The notes under the pieces were generated by a model that was not told where the DNA came from, ran no database searches, and saw nothing but the letters and a program-made list of their open reading frames with translations. Shown here one piece after another: positions 46,055-56,643 of a stretch of DNA of 64,000 nt. The stretch spans positions 8,271,767 through 8,335,766 of the forward strand of contig CP099849.1 of NCBI GenBank assembly GCA_030062745.1, in the 5' to 3' direction. Position numbers and translations under genes: made by a program. The stretch comes from Capitulum mitella. Its lineage: Eukaryota > Arthropoda > Thecostraca > Pollicipedomorpha > Pollicipedidae. How positions within the stretch are numbered: the stretch's first letter is position 1; every line of letters begins with the position of its first letter.

Positions 46055-46549
46055 CAGAGGCATCGATTTCTTTAAATGACTGGGGGGCCGAGCCGACAAC
46101 CTAACCTTCCCCAGATGTAGGTTTCTGAATGGATTTAGCACACGTTATTTTTGAGCAACGGAAATTTACAAGTTTTTTGCCACTATCTGTCAGATAAAAA
46201 TTGCATGTATCCCCATGTACATAGGTACAGATATAGATAGAAAATAGAAAGACAGATACATCGCTTTGACCTTCTTTACTTTCTCCGTATTTCTCATCTA
46301 TTTCGGCCGTCCTTTTCGTTATGATTACTCATTTCCCTTTAAAAGCGGCAGAAAATATTGGGTAGCCCAAACCAACATTGGCGGGCCCAAACAGGGGCGT
46401 AGCCAGGATTTTCTCAAGGGGGACCGAAGTTCAGTGTGAACTGAGGGAGGGGTCGGGTCCCCCATCACCCCCCCCGGCTTCGCCCGTGGGCCCAAACCAG
46501 CATTGGGTGGGCCAGGGCCTTCTCAAAAGGATATAAATCGACAACCCTG
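46055..46549 (-). mobile_element. hAT-like MITE, family B, inserted in family A copy 4
   Basis: Starts CAGAGGCATCGATTTC and ends GATATAAATCGACAACCCTG, an inverted repeat. Flanked by the perfect 8-bp duplication GTGAACAT (46047-46054 and 46550-46557). A second copy is at 60502-60929. Confidence 0.92.
46392..46488. mobile_element. hAT-like mini-element, family F, inserted in family B
   Basis: 97 bp. Starts CAGGGGCGTAGCC; reverse complement of the other end is CACGGGCGAAGCC. Flanked by the perfect 8-bp duplication GGCCCAAA (46384-46391 and 46489-46496). Confidence 0.9.
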
Positions 46550-47048
46550 GTGAACATTTTTATGCTATAAAAGTGAGCATGACATGTTTCCTTGTACGTT
46601 AAGCATGAAGTCAGTTGCATAAAATTGTTTTTCCTACCAATTTTGTTATAAATCAGTGGCATATCACAAAATTTGACATTGCTCCTCCCCACCCCTGAGG
46701 AAAATCCTGGCTAAGTGCTTGACTTACACCTTGACTCGTCAAGAGCCCTGATGAAGAACCCGAAATGTGCCTGGGGTCTAGAAAAACGGTTTGCTGTTCC
46801 ACGAGAACCACGTCATAACTCGGGGACTTAACATGGCCAGGTAATCATTTTGTTTTGGAGAAGCGAAAATGCGGAAAAGATGAAAGGCCAGTCAAATTGT
46901 ACGTAACGGGCTCTGCATGCGCTGTTCGTCGGCATTCTTAGAAACAAGGTCAATGGACGAGATGGCAAATCTATCTCGTCTGGTGAGGATTACAGTCAAA
47001 TTCTGCATAGGGCCATTTCCCTGCGACTAAAAAAACAGCGGCAAATTT

Positions 47049-47319
47049 ATAGGGGCGGACCCAGCAGACCCATCTGGAGCGGGAGCAAACCCGAGTTTCC
47101 TTTGTGTGGATGGTAGGTTAGCGAATCGTTGATCGGGGAAGAGCTGGGGGGCGGAAGATGCTGGCTGTGGCTTGGGTTCGGTCCAGCGCGCTTTCAAGTT
47201 CTGGTTGTATAGTAATAGCCATGTCTTTGGGGGGGGGGGGCCAAATGGCTATTTGCCCCCTCCCCCAGATCGCGGTTGGGGGTGGACCATGGCCGAGATG
47301 GCCCCCTGGATCCGTCAGT
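47049..47319. mobile_element. hAT-like MITE, another family (GGCGGATCCAG end)
   Basis: 271 bp. Left end ATAGGGGCGGACCCAG; reverse complement of the right end ACTGACGGATCCAGG. Flanking repeats GCAAATTT (47041-47048) and GCAAACTT (47320-47327), 7 of 8 identical. A related left end, CAGAGGTGGATCCAGG, is at 63024-63039. Confidence 0.7.
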
Positions 47320-47327
47320 GCAAACTT

Positions 47328-48333
47328 AGTATCAACAACGCACTTATACCTATAAATCAAGGCCAAGCATGTAGATCAAATAAACGGCGGGCAAACTTCT
47401 ACGTCGTCGTGTTTCAGCAATGAAATGGAATCTAGCGCTAAAAACCGCGTCCTGTCTTGGTCTATCAAGGTGTGACCGTAACTAAATGTTCTGCAGGTAT
47501 GGAGGTCAGATCTCCTTGGCTGTGCTTCCATGACATTTCATCGCGGTTATGACGTTCACGACATCGCCGTCAGAGAATGGAGTCAAGAACACAAGACGCA
47601 CTTCGTTTTGCCATATAAAATGTTACTTCTTGTATTCATTTTAATGTCAAAGATCGGCCCAAACCACCACTGGCGTACTTGCAGTGCCGCTTCAGTGCAG
47701 CCAATAGAAAAGGGTTGCCCAGTACTAAGCGTTACAAATCAATGCCATTCCGCGTGACCGAGCATGGGTCACCGGTCAACCGGCCCGTTGAGATGGCGGC
47801 TGTTCGCAACCGCCACCGCTGTTGCTCAAAACAGCATAACTGCGACGGCAGGTGTCTCCAGTTTTATCGCGTCATACAAGCGACAGCCTCCCGACTGGCC
47901 TTCACGTCGATCTTGTCAATCTTACTCTTACTGCCGGCGACATACAAAGCTGGCAACCATGGCAACTTTATCACAAGCCCAGCTTCCCTTAGCCCTGTTT
48001 GTCATGTTTGCAACCTCTGCTTTCCAGACTTCCCGCATTTTTTAACTTCCCGGTAGCTGGATCATGTTGCCATGCCGAAATGCTTCGTGACGGAAAATTC
48101 GACTACACTATCGTGGTCCTGCACTTTTTTCGACCTCGCAACATCTCAAATCACTCAAAATATATGGACACGTTTCGGTCCTTGTCGTATGACAGCTTCT
48201 GAGGGGCTGTAACCGCCAGCGCTCCCGCCCGTTGAAAACGGCGATGCGTGATACAGCGACCTCACACCGGCGCAGCCTCCGCCACGCGGCCGCCCACGCC
48301 TCTCGCTCTCAGATGCGCCCCGTCCAGTTTCCC
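47328..48333. other. No gene recognised
   Basis: Sequence beyond the presumed GIGYF poly(A) site. Short ORFs only, none recognised. Confidence 0.45.
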
Positions 48334-48339
48334 TTTATT
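48334..48339 (-). terminator. Likely poly(A) signal of the GIGYF gene
   Basis: AATAAA on the minus strand, about 1.08 kb downstream of the GIGYF stop codon. The GC-rich sequence between (48340-49417) has no repeat of the families seen elsewhere and fits a 3' UTR. Confidence 0.5.
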
Positions 48340-49417
48340 CACCAATGGGACTGATGTGCACATTCACTCCCGACGGCCGGCCACTCGGCCCGGCCAACGG
48401 AAACAGTGGGCGGCCCAGTGGCGGCTAAGGCAATGTCCGTCTCCGGCAAGCGCCGCCGCTGCCGGCACCGCCTAAGGCCCCGGCCACAGTCACTCCGGGC
48501 CCGGCGGCAGACGGGCGGTCCATCCGCCGGCACTTCCGGCAAGACACGCTCGCCACCTGGCGGCCGCCCGCCGAACTTCACTCACGCACCGACAGCTGAT
48601 GCCTGATGAGCACGTGTCGCGCCTCCGAGAACGTCTTTTCGCGCTGGATCGGTCCAGAAGTCATCACAAACTCTTGCGGTGGTTCAACGTCCCGTTCAGC
48701 TTAATCCGACCGCTCTTCACCCTCACTCTTCTCAGTCGCCCGCGGCAGACGGCACCACATCGCCCAGAACAAGGCCGCCTGCCGCGTACCACACAGCCAC
48801 GTCGCACGTAACTCACGCCCGGAAACGGCCGCCTTCGTTGGCACATACTTAAATACTCGAACCGTACCAACGCCCGGCACCGCCGCCAGTGAGTATATGG
48901 TCGCGTTTCAGCGTGACGTCATCACAAGGTCAATCACTGACAGCCGAGGCTGCCGTCTCGTACTGGTCAGTCAGGGCCGCGTCCCGTCCACCGCTCCCAC
49001 GCCGTCCACTCCTACGCACAGACGTACACGCGCGTCTCTTTCCCTCCCACTCTCGCTCTCTCATCACGCACTCTTGCCTATTCTATCTCGCCCTCTCGCT
49101 CCTTCAGTTACCCTCCCCCTTATGGCCAAATATCGGCCGTCTCGGCTAACTACGCACACTTGATTCACCAATCAAACAAGAGCCACCAAAGGCCTACCCT
49201 TAAAATTTCAGAAATGCGGAAATAAAGGCTAATTGGACGCATATAAAATTAAAAAACGCTCTCATCCGTGCAGCAGCCGGAGGGTTTTCTCGCGGGACGC
49301 ACCGTCCGGCGGTTGCCGCCGCCGTCCCCGCGACCGCTCCGTCCGCATCCCGCGGTCCCGCCCACGCCATGACTAGCTCCACACCGTCCCCGCCCGGCGC
49401 GCCGCCGGCCGCCGCGC
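48340..49417 (-). other. Probable 3' UTR of GIGYF
   Basis: GC- and CT-rich sequence between the stop codon and the AATAAA signal. The ORFs in it on both strands are low-complexity and match nothing. Extent is inferred. Confidence 0.4.
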
Positions 49418-49534
49418 TCAGTTGATGGTCTCGCGTTCGCCCACGTTCAGACGGCCCTCCGACGACGTCACCGAGAAGCCCAGGATGCTGCTGTCCACGG
49501 CGCGGTTCTTGTTCTTGCCCTTGCGGCCCTTCGG
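49418..49534 (-). CDS. GIGYF: GIGYF last coding exon
   Basis: 38 codons plus TGA (49418-49420), acceptor GCCCCACAG, phase 0. Encodes PKGRKGKNKNR and the conserved DSSILGFSV C-terminus. Confidence 0.93.
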   Translation of the reverse strand, partial: PKGRKGKNKNRAVDSSILGFSVTSSEGRLNVGERETIN

Positions 49535-50582
49535 CTGTGGGGCGCGAATGCCGTCGTCAGAGGCAGGGACGAGGTCCACCACATCGACTCACAGAGTAGC
49601 ACAAAAGCAAAACATCATGCGCCACGAAACCAAGCACTTCGACTGCATAATCTCAACACCTTTCTGGCCATTTGCAACGTCATTAGAAAATATGAAAATA
49701 CAATTATTTGAGCATTGGTCGACGGATGCTCCGTACGCTGCCGAGAGTGGGTCACCTTGATCTCCTGGAACTCGTTGCTGGCTGGGTTGACGGCGCGCGC
49801 CGGGCCGTACATATTATCCTCGCTCTCCACGCGTTTGGAGGCGTTCTTCCAGCGGCTGCGGCGCTCCAGGAACTGGCGCGCGAACTCCTTGCCCTCCTTG
49901 CCGTCGCCCAGGTACGAGCGCACGTAGTCGTGCACCTCGTACGGCGACTCGACGTCTTTCAGGAAGCCGATGAATGTCGGCACTGCGCGGCCCGAGCGGT
50001 GGTGGTCAGGCGGGGACGGGGTAGGAGGGCGAGGGGAGGGAGAGCCAGCAGACCCGCACAGGACGGCAAGCACCACATCGGACAAGCGTGACAGTGGTCA
50101 CAGCACACAGCTGCTCGAGCCTCCAGAGGCCAAACCCATTATTGTCACCTGCCTCACCGAGGTGCAAGATGCTCGGATTTCGCTGCTGAATCCAAACGTG
50201 CCCCAATGTTTGGCCTGCGCCGTTACTCATGTTGCCTAGTCCGAAGCAATGACAACCATGTAGGTTAAGAACAAACAATTATGTGCAACCAGCTCCGAAT
50301 GAAAAGCTACGCCCGTCCGTTTAGTACAACAGGCGCTGCTGCCACCCATCGGGGACGGGGAGGGGAGGACAGAACCTCACCGTCGACACCGGCGTTCATC
50401 TTGTTGAGCGTGGCGGTGGCCCAGGAGTGGAAGCCGTCGTCGGCCGGCTCCTCGGCCGCGGCGAACAGCTTCAGCACCGACTCCTCCGCCCTGTTCCGCT
50501 GAGACTTCTTCTTCGACGTCTGCGCCTGCTGCGCCGCCTTCTGCTTCTTGCCGGCGGCGCCCGGGATCGGCTCCCAGAAGCC

Positions 50583-50613
<31 letters not shown>

Positions 50614-50635
50614 GACGCGCCCGACGACGACGAAT
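49418..50635 (-). CDS. GIGYF: GIGYF (GRB10-interacting GYF protein), C-terminal three exons only
   Basis: Exons at about 50635-50381, 49982-49756 and 49534-49418 join in frame. The first encodes a Gly run, GFWEPI, a Lys/Gln-rich stretch, then EESVLKLF and DGFHSWATATLNKMNAGVD. The second encodes VPTFIGFLKDVESPYEVHDY, then VRSYLGD and KEFARQFLERR. The third encodes GRKGKNKNRAVDSSILGFSV and ends in NVGERETIN. The DVPTF..FLK-VESPYEVHDY block and ILGFSVTS end are diagnostic of metazoan GIGYF1/2. GIGYF works with 4EHP (EIF4E2) to repress translation and destabilise mRNAs in the cytoplasm. The GYF domain and 4EHP-binding N-terminus are not in the window. The start of the first listed exon is uncertain. 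Confidence 0.92.
49756..49982 (-). CDS. GIGYF: GIGYF exon (penultimate)
   Basis: 76 codons from the V of VPTFIGF to EIK. Split codon G/TG. Acceptor CCGCGCAG, donor GTGACC (weak but fixed by homology and frame). Confidence 0.93.
50381..50635 (-). CDS. GIGYF: GIGYF exon (antepenultimate)
   Basis: Donor GTGAGG after GAC-G. The proposed acceptor GCCGCCCGCAG at 50636-50638 would start the exon within Asp of DSSSSGASGG; the frame stays open farther upstream, so the true 5' edge may differ. Contains a GGC-repeat polyglycine run and the conserved GFW and LKLF blocks. Confidence 0.8.
50583..50613. repeat. (GCC)n trinucleotide run encoding polyglycine in GIGYF
   Basis: About ten GCC/GGC units give Gly9 on the minus strand. 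Likely length-variable. Confidence 0.9.
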
Positions 50636-51135
50636 CTGCGGGCGGCGCGCGCCGCGCGGTGAGCCGGCGGCCCGAGTCGGCCGGTGTCGTAGACATTACC
50701 CCCCCCCCCCCCGAACGCGTCATGTCACAACTCACCTCGCCAGAGCACTGCCCGGATTGGACTTACGCCACCAGGCTGCGGACATTTTAAATCAAGAGGT
50801 AACTTAACCCTATTCCCGGCAGGGGGGGGGGCGGAATCCGCCCCCCTTCGGGTTTTTTGCTTGCCAATTCCAGGCTTTTTAACGCAGCTTCACGAAACTT
50901 GGTGACTTTTCCTAGCTATTCTTTCTACGTGCCGTGACAAAATTTCAAAATTCTACTTTGCTCAGGGGCAGAGTCAGGCAACGTTTTTGGGAGGCACCTC
51001 ATGCCATTTTTGGCCATGTTAAAGGTAAAAGGAAAATGTCTGCCAAAAACAGAGTTTTTAAGATAAAACTTCAAACTTTATATGGATGTATAGCTAAATA
51101 GTTGGGCCATGCGCAGATGTAATTTTGTTTATCTG

Positions 51136-51165
51136 AGGTCATTTTACAAGGTCAGGTCAAGGTCA
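51136..51165 (+). promoter_or_regulatory. Cluster of AGGTCA half-sites (family C)
   Basis: AGGTCA at 51136-51141, 51149-51154, 51154-51159 (overlapping) and 51160-51165. This is the nuclear-receptor half-site. Function is not shown by sequence alone. Confidence 0.5.
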
Positions 51166-51439
51166 AAAGTCAAAATTTGTTTTTTCGTAATAATTTCGGC
51201 GCCGTTTTTTCAAATGCCAAACCCGGAATATATATGACGTAGAAGGATGCCTTCTACTTATGTGCCAAGTTTCAGCTTGATATCAGGTCGGGTCACGGAG
51301 CTATGACCTAAAATGTCAGTGCGCGTACCCTATATCGCAACAGCCATAAAATGAAATTTTTGAAATAGAGTGAATTCAAGCGACTGAAAACGTTTAAAGA
51401 TAATATTAAATGCATAGCAGATCATTCCAAGTGACCCCA

Positions 51440-51465
51440 AGGTCACTGGAGGTCATTTAAGGTCA
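51440..51465 (+). promoter_or_regulatory. Triple AGGTCA direct repeat with 4-bp spacers (DR4)
   Basis: AGGTCA-CTGG-AGGTCA-TTTA-AGGTCA, all three half-sites perfect. DR4 is the preferred site of several RXR-partner receptors. Present inside a transposon copy. Confidence 0.6.
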
Positions 51466-52154
51466 AAAGTCACAAGTTGATCTGAGAAACGTGTGACCAT
51501 GACAGTTCCCCCTTTTTCATGTCCCTGGCACCGCCTATGCTAACATTATACAAACATTGTAATGTGATTTGTACTTCTTTAGTATAACATGACTAGCAGA
51601 AGCCAAAAAAGGGTGTTTGCCTCTTTTGTTCATCGAGTTGTTAGAAAACTAATCCTCCTATTTTTGAAACCATGTGAACGCCCATGAATGTTCTCAAAAT
51701 TTCGGATTTGTGGACCCATGGTAAAAGCCCTATCCATAATCTCTCGATTCATACCAGTTTCATCGAAATCGGTCGATAAACAACGGAGTTATACGAAGTC
51801 CAAAAGTACCCCCATTTTGACATTTTTGCCCCCCTGTATCCACAAATTTCAAAATTTTGAAAATTTCTTTTTATAAAAATGTAGTTCACGTCACGGCAAA
51901 TCGATTGCCGTTTGTTGCGATGAAATCGGACGAGTAGTTCTCGAGATCTCAGGGGGCCGAATCCGCCCCCCCCCTGCCGGGAATCGGCCGTACCGTCTAG
52001 CCCTCCGGGAATAGGGTTAATGAGAAGGGAAAAAGCTAAACTGTTATTGCAATGACTATTTCATGACTGCTCCCAAAACAACACAAGAGACATACAATCA
52101 TTCTTCACAGATCTCACGAAGCCGCAGAAGTACTAACAATCACCTAATACGTAA

Positions 52155-52370
52155 TTAAATCGAACATGCTACGGCACTCACAGTTTCCGAAAAGAGCATG
52201 TTGAACATGCGAGGAAGCGTGTGACGAACAGTGAAAACATACCCTGGATTTCTGAACACTTCACAGATCATACGAATGAAACCGCTCCAGTACTCAATGA
52301 CCCAACCGTGGTATCTCTCAAACGAAAATTTCGATCTCCGCGATAACAAACTGCTAAAAATAAGCAACAT
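52155..52370 (-). other. Unrecognised 71-codon ORF beside the assembly gap
   Basis: Protein-like composition (WVIEYWSGFIRM, VRHTLPRMFNMLF) with a GTGAGT donor-like site after FSET. I do not recognise it. It may be an exon of an unknown gene or repeat whose neighbour is in the gap. Confidence 0.2.
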
Positions 52371-52420
52371 GGGGCCACTCGAAAAAAGGCGTCAAGTATG
52401 GACTGGAACCACGCCATGGG

Positions 52421-52920
52421 NNNNNNNNNNNNNNNNNNNNNNNNNNNNNNNNNNNNNNNNNNNNNNNNNNNNNNNNNNNNNNNNNNNNNNNNNNNNNNNN
52501 NNNNNNNNNNNNNNNNNNNNNNNNNNNNNNNNNNNNNNNNNNNNNNNNNNNNNNNNNNNNNNNNNNNNNNNNNNNNNNNNNNNNNNNNNNNNNNNNNNNN
52601 NNNNNNNNNNNNNNNNNNNNNNNNNNNNNNNNNNNNNNNNNNNNNNNNNNNNNNNNNNNNNNNNNNNNNNNNNNNNNNNNNNNNNNNNNNNNNNNNNNNN
52701 NNNNNNNNNNNNNNNNNNNNNNNNNNNNNNNNNNNNNNNNNNNNNNNNNNNNNNNNNNNNNNNNNNNNNNNNNNNNNNNNNNNNNNNNNNNNNNNNNNNN
52801 NNNNNNNNNNNNNNNNNNNNNNNNNNNNNNNNNNNNNNNNNNNNNNNNNNNNNNNNNNNNNNNNNNNNNNNNNNNNNNNNNNNNNNNNNNNNNNNNNNNN
52901 NNNNNNNNNNNNNNNNNNNN
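52421..52920. other. Assembly gap (500 N)
   Basis: Exactly 500 N. A round number suggests a placeholder, so the true distance is unknown. Confidence 0.99.
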
Positions 52921-55424
52921 CCCTTATTCAAAATCGAAGGAACTGAAAGTGTGCTTTGCCGCTTTTAGCGAATGAGATTTCATACATGGCGGCTGCTCGG
53001 AAAAGCTCATGTTAAGCTTTTTGTTGGTGTGCCAGCGTGTCCAGACTTCGGAGCGTTTAGCGCCCGCACGCGCCAACTAGTGGTGGACCAAATGGCTCCG
53101 TCGGGTGAACCGATTCGCTAGACAGATTATGGCGCAGGTTTCGAAGCGATTCGTGAGGTGTGGCACGCGCCACGTGGCGCGAGCCGGACCTCTGCAGAAT
53201 TCATTTCATCACGGGTCGAGGTCAAACGGTTGGTGTTGACTAAAAACTTGGTGACAACATGGGTCCCGGTTACGGCACTCGCTTTTGTGGTCGTCGCCCA
53301 CGTGGCGGCCCACAGACGCGTGTTTCGATTGAATCCAGGGGCCTCCCAGTGCCAGCAGACCTACGGGCGGGTGAAATTTATTGGACAGGTAGACCAGCAC
53401 TAGTGCAATCCAACGGCAACTCTTACGACGGGCATGATGCAACGGGTGGCGTGCAGCGCGCGTGCGAGTCTAATGGACCCGTTACTAGACGCGAGCAATG
53501 CGGTTTACTTAGAATGATCCCATCCCAGACAGTTCGCTGACGCTGTAGAAGCATAGTGTATTGGTCATAGTGTCTGGGTTATAATCAGACAACCCGGGCT
53601 GGGCTGGGGCACGAAAGTGCAGTTCGCGGAGCGGGCAGGGCAGGGGAAGGGGAAGAAAGGCGAGACAGAAGGAAAGAAGGGAGAGTTTGGAGCCAACCGC
53701 CGGCTGTTTCCGACATTTGGCGATTGCGCCCTAAGGGGTAAAACCGAAAAAGTCTCTCGGACACATTCTTGTGGCGGGCAACGGAATGTTACAGTTACTA
53801 ACCAGAGTTACGTGCTTGTGCGGGCAACGCTATGGGAGCAATCTTCATAGGCTGAAACGAAATCCGTTGAACTGGAACAGTTGCCTTGAATGCACGACTT
53901 TTGTAATAAACAGTTGCATGTTCGGGACATGCAATGGCGTTATGTAACACTCAAAATTCATAGGTTTGGACGTTCGCGTGAGACTAGAAATTTAATAATG
54001 TTTGGCGACGCTGTTTGTGATCAAGTGTGAAAACACTGTATAACTGGAAGGACTATGTAATATCAGTGTGAGATGCGCAGCACGAAATAAAATCCTGGTG
54101 CAGCCGGACGTCAACGACTTCAAGACCCAGAAAAAGTGTTGGAGTCTCCACACGGTGTCAGCATAGAGCATGAAAGGACGTCAACCGCAATTTCCTGGGT
54201 TCGTGGTAACCAAACAGGTGATGATATGCAGCTTATTGAAACAATAATTTGACTCTTCCGGTTTCTTTGCTGGTATGTCGCACGTCCGTGCTACATAAGG
54301 GTTGATGTCAATATCTAATGTAATGTAACCGCGGCACATTTTGCAATGAAGTTACGAAAGTTGGGCTGAACTTCAAAAACAAAACTGCGGGCGCCCAGGG
54401 AACATCACTTCAAGCTTTATGGACGTCAAGCCCAAAACCACAATACAAACCGCCGGAATGACCGTAACGCACTATAGCTCGGTATCTTGCTACAAATTAT
54501 GTGACTTATATAAAAGTGCGGGATACTTCGCTTTCCAATGCTGCTATTCGGAACGTCTCGTTAGCTGCGACCTTACGTCCTGCGTTGTTTTAATATTTTG
54601 GTCACAGAAAAGTACGGTGAGGCCCAGGCCCGTCTTGGTTACGCTCTTGTGCTATGTATGTTATGGAGTCAGCCTTATTAGGACGTCTCTCGCCACTGAG
54701 ACTCCTGTTTGCTCCTTACGTTCCTTAAAGATACGTTGTGTATGTTAACTTATGCGATATGTTTGTGTACATGTGTAGGTGATAGTGATATGAACACTCA
54801 TGTGCACCATTGTAGCTGATGAGAACCACTACTCGCTGAATTCTCAGCTTGCTAAAAAATGGCAACTTTTTAGTGTTACGTACCCATGACATCTCATTTC
54901 CAGTTATATAACGAGAAGTGGTTAGCACGATATCCAGTATGAACTACTTGTCTTTTTTTAGAACCACCGGTCCAACGCAATCGCCTCGTACCGCTGCATC
55001 GTTTTCACGACCGTGACAATTCACCTGGGGAAGGGGAGATCGGGGCTGACTGCGACAGGACTTCCATTCTCGCTTCACCATTAGCTCTGTCCTAGCGCCT
55101 GCATGATTTGCTGCTGCCTTTCTGTGAGGATAATGTATCGTGCATTCGCACCCTCGTAAGTCGCCCACCGCTGATCTTAAAATGTGAAACATTTCATGGT
55201 TGGAGTCAAGGTGTTATGTATCATTTTCCGTGTTGGAATGCATCGGCACCGATATGGGATGAACGTACCATCCCCGCCGGGGCTGATTGCATCAGTGTTT
55301 CAATCAGAGACACCTAGAAATAGAAACATGGAAACATTTGGATGAAACATGGCCCAAAGATACGATGCATGCTTAAATGCCTGGTATGAAAATCCTACTT
55401 TGCTCTTCTTTTGTCTTGCAATAG
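52921..55424. other. No gene recognised
   Basis: Includes a somewhat GC-richer part (53000-53760) with ORFs open on both strands and a purine-rich stretch (53630-53690). Nothing matches a known family. Confidence 0.45.
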
Positions 55425-55428
55425 TTAA

Positions 55429-56639
55429 CCCGCCCCCGACTGGGGGCGCTAGTTGACCGCCCTTCCCCACTGAGATTTTTCTAGGACTGCGAGAAAACGA
55501 ACAAACACAGCGCCACGAAACTTCGTGTACCTTTTCCTTGATCATTCTTACACCTTGTTTTAAAGATTTGACCTCAGGTAAAGTCAGGTGTCTGACCTAG
55601 ATCATGTCAAACGGACCTATGTCCAAAAAAGTTTAGCGCCCTCTAACTTTTTCGCAAAACAAGATAATGCAATAATACCTTCAAGGATTACTGATCTTGG
55701 TAGATGCAACAAATCTGCTATCTCAGAGTTTTCGGAATTTTCCGGGTCAGTGACCTACCGTCATGCCCATTTTTAAGACATGTCGTCGTTTTTTCGGAAA
55801 TTTGCGAAATTTTTCGTCGTATTTTTAAGTGTGGAGTGAAGCAGACATCTAGTTACCGTCATTGGGCAAAATGTCAATGACTTCCAGCCATTGACCTGAG
55901 GTCAGGTCACGAATAAATGTAGTGAGCCAAAATGTACCACCGTCAAAATCGGCGATGAATTACTCAGAACGGGTAGAAAATGGCAGAACTGGCTTGCACA
56001 AACGTAAGTGATAACAAGGAACCTCAAAAAAGTTGTAAAAAATGCATATTTTGGAAATAAACAGGCTGTCGCGAATAGAGCTCCGCCAATGGTGTAGATT
56101 GGTAACAAATGATTTTTTCCAAAACTTAAGCCTGAGAAATCGTCACAAGAATCACTAAGATCAATAAAATTTACATGGATAGGCTTATGTCGCGAAAATA
56201 AAGGAACGCTAAAATTCGTTCCCGTTAATATCTTACTGCGTACGGCTGTGGCGTCCGCCAACAACGGGCGTCAAAGTTGCCGTGTCTTTACTCAACGTTT
56301 CGGCGTATATATTGAACAAATCTGAGAAATTAGACATGTATCGGCATCTGCGGACTTTCACTTGTGCGTTGGTGCCTTTACCTATGCGTTGTTAGGCACA
56401 GCCCTTGAGATTCAGGCCGTTTCTCGGTCTCATGCAGTTGGTTATGAGAAAACACATATAGGACGCAACTTGCTTACATATTGTCTAAGAATGAGACCAG
56501 TTTTGAGCTCTGCTCGTCGCAAACTTTCCAACGGTGTGTTTTTTTATCGTGCGGCCAACCGTTCGTGAGTTAGAGGGGGCGGTCAACCGCCCCCCTCCCA
56601 GTCGGGCGTGATCGTCGCCGACCGACGGTTGTGCGCGGG
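55429..56639 (+). mobile_element. TTAA-type non-autonomous DNA transposon, family E, copy 2
   Basis: 1211 bp with perfect TTAA on both sides (55425-55428 and 56640-56643). Starts CCCGCCCCCGACTGGGGGCG and ends GTTGTGCGCGGG. Inverted relative to 30008-31315. Contains TGACCTGAGGTCAGGTCA at 55892-55909. Confidence 0.9.
55892..55909 (+). promoter_or_regulatory. Everted AGGTCA repeat plus direct half-site (family E)
   Basis: TGACCT-G-AGGTCA followed by an overlapping third AGGTCA. The other family E copy has TGACCTGACCTGAGGTCA at 31161-31178. Confidence 0.5.
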
Positions 56640-56643
56640 TTAA

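Larger units (their letters stand above)
45959..46721 (-). mobile_element. hAT-like MITE, family A, copy 4, host of two nested insertions
   Basis: Starts CAGGGACGTAGCCAAG and ends CCTGGCTAAGTGCTTG. Flanked by the perfect 8-bp repeat ACTTACAC (45951-45958 and 46722-46729). The family A sequence is interrupted at 46055-46549; removing that segment and one duplication restores an element of about the usual length. Confidence 0.92.
50808..52016. mobile_element. TTAA-type non-autonomous DNA transposon, family C, copy 2
   Basis: 1209 bp flanked by perfect TTAA on both sides (50804-50807 and 52017-52020). Left end CCCTATTCCCGGCAGGGG; the other end, reverse-complemented, is CCCTATTCCCGGAGGGC followed by a second ATTCCCGGCAGGGG 28 bases in, so that terminus carries a duplicated inner repeat. 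Inverted relative to 18938-20137. It lies about 170 bases upstream of the first GIGYF exon seen, so probably in an intron. No ORF of note; several AGGTCA arrays. Confidence 0.92.

Noticed and set aside
50427..50807. Plus-strand ORF rich in Leu/Arg over the GIGYF exon
   Set aside because: Shadow of the GIGYF exon in GC-rich codons.
52231..52968. Long ORFs spanning the N run
   Set aside because: They exist only because N positions contain no stop codon.
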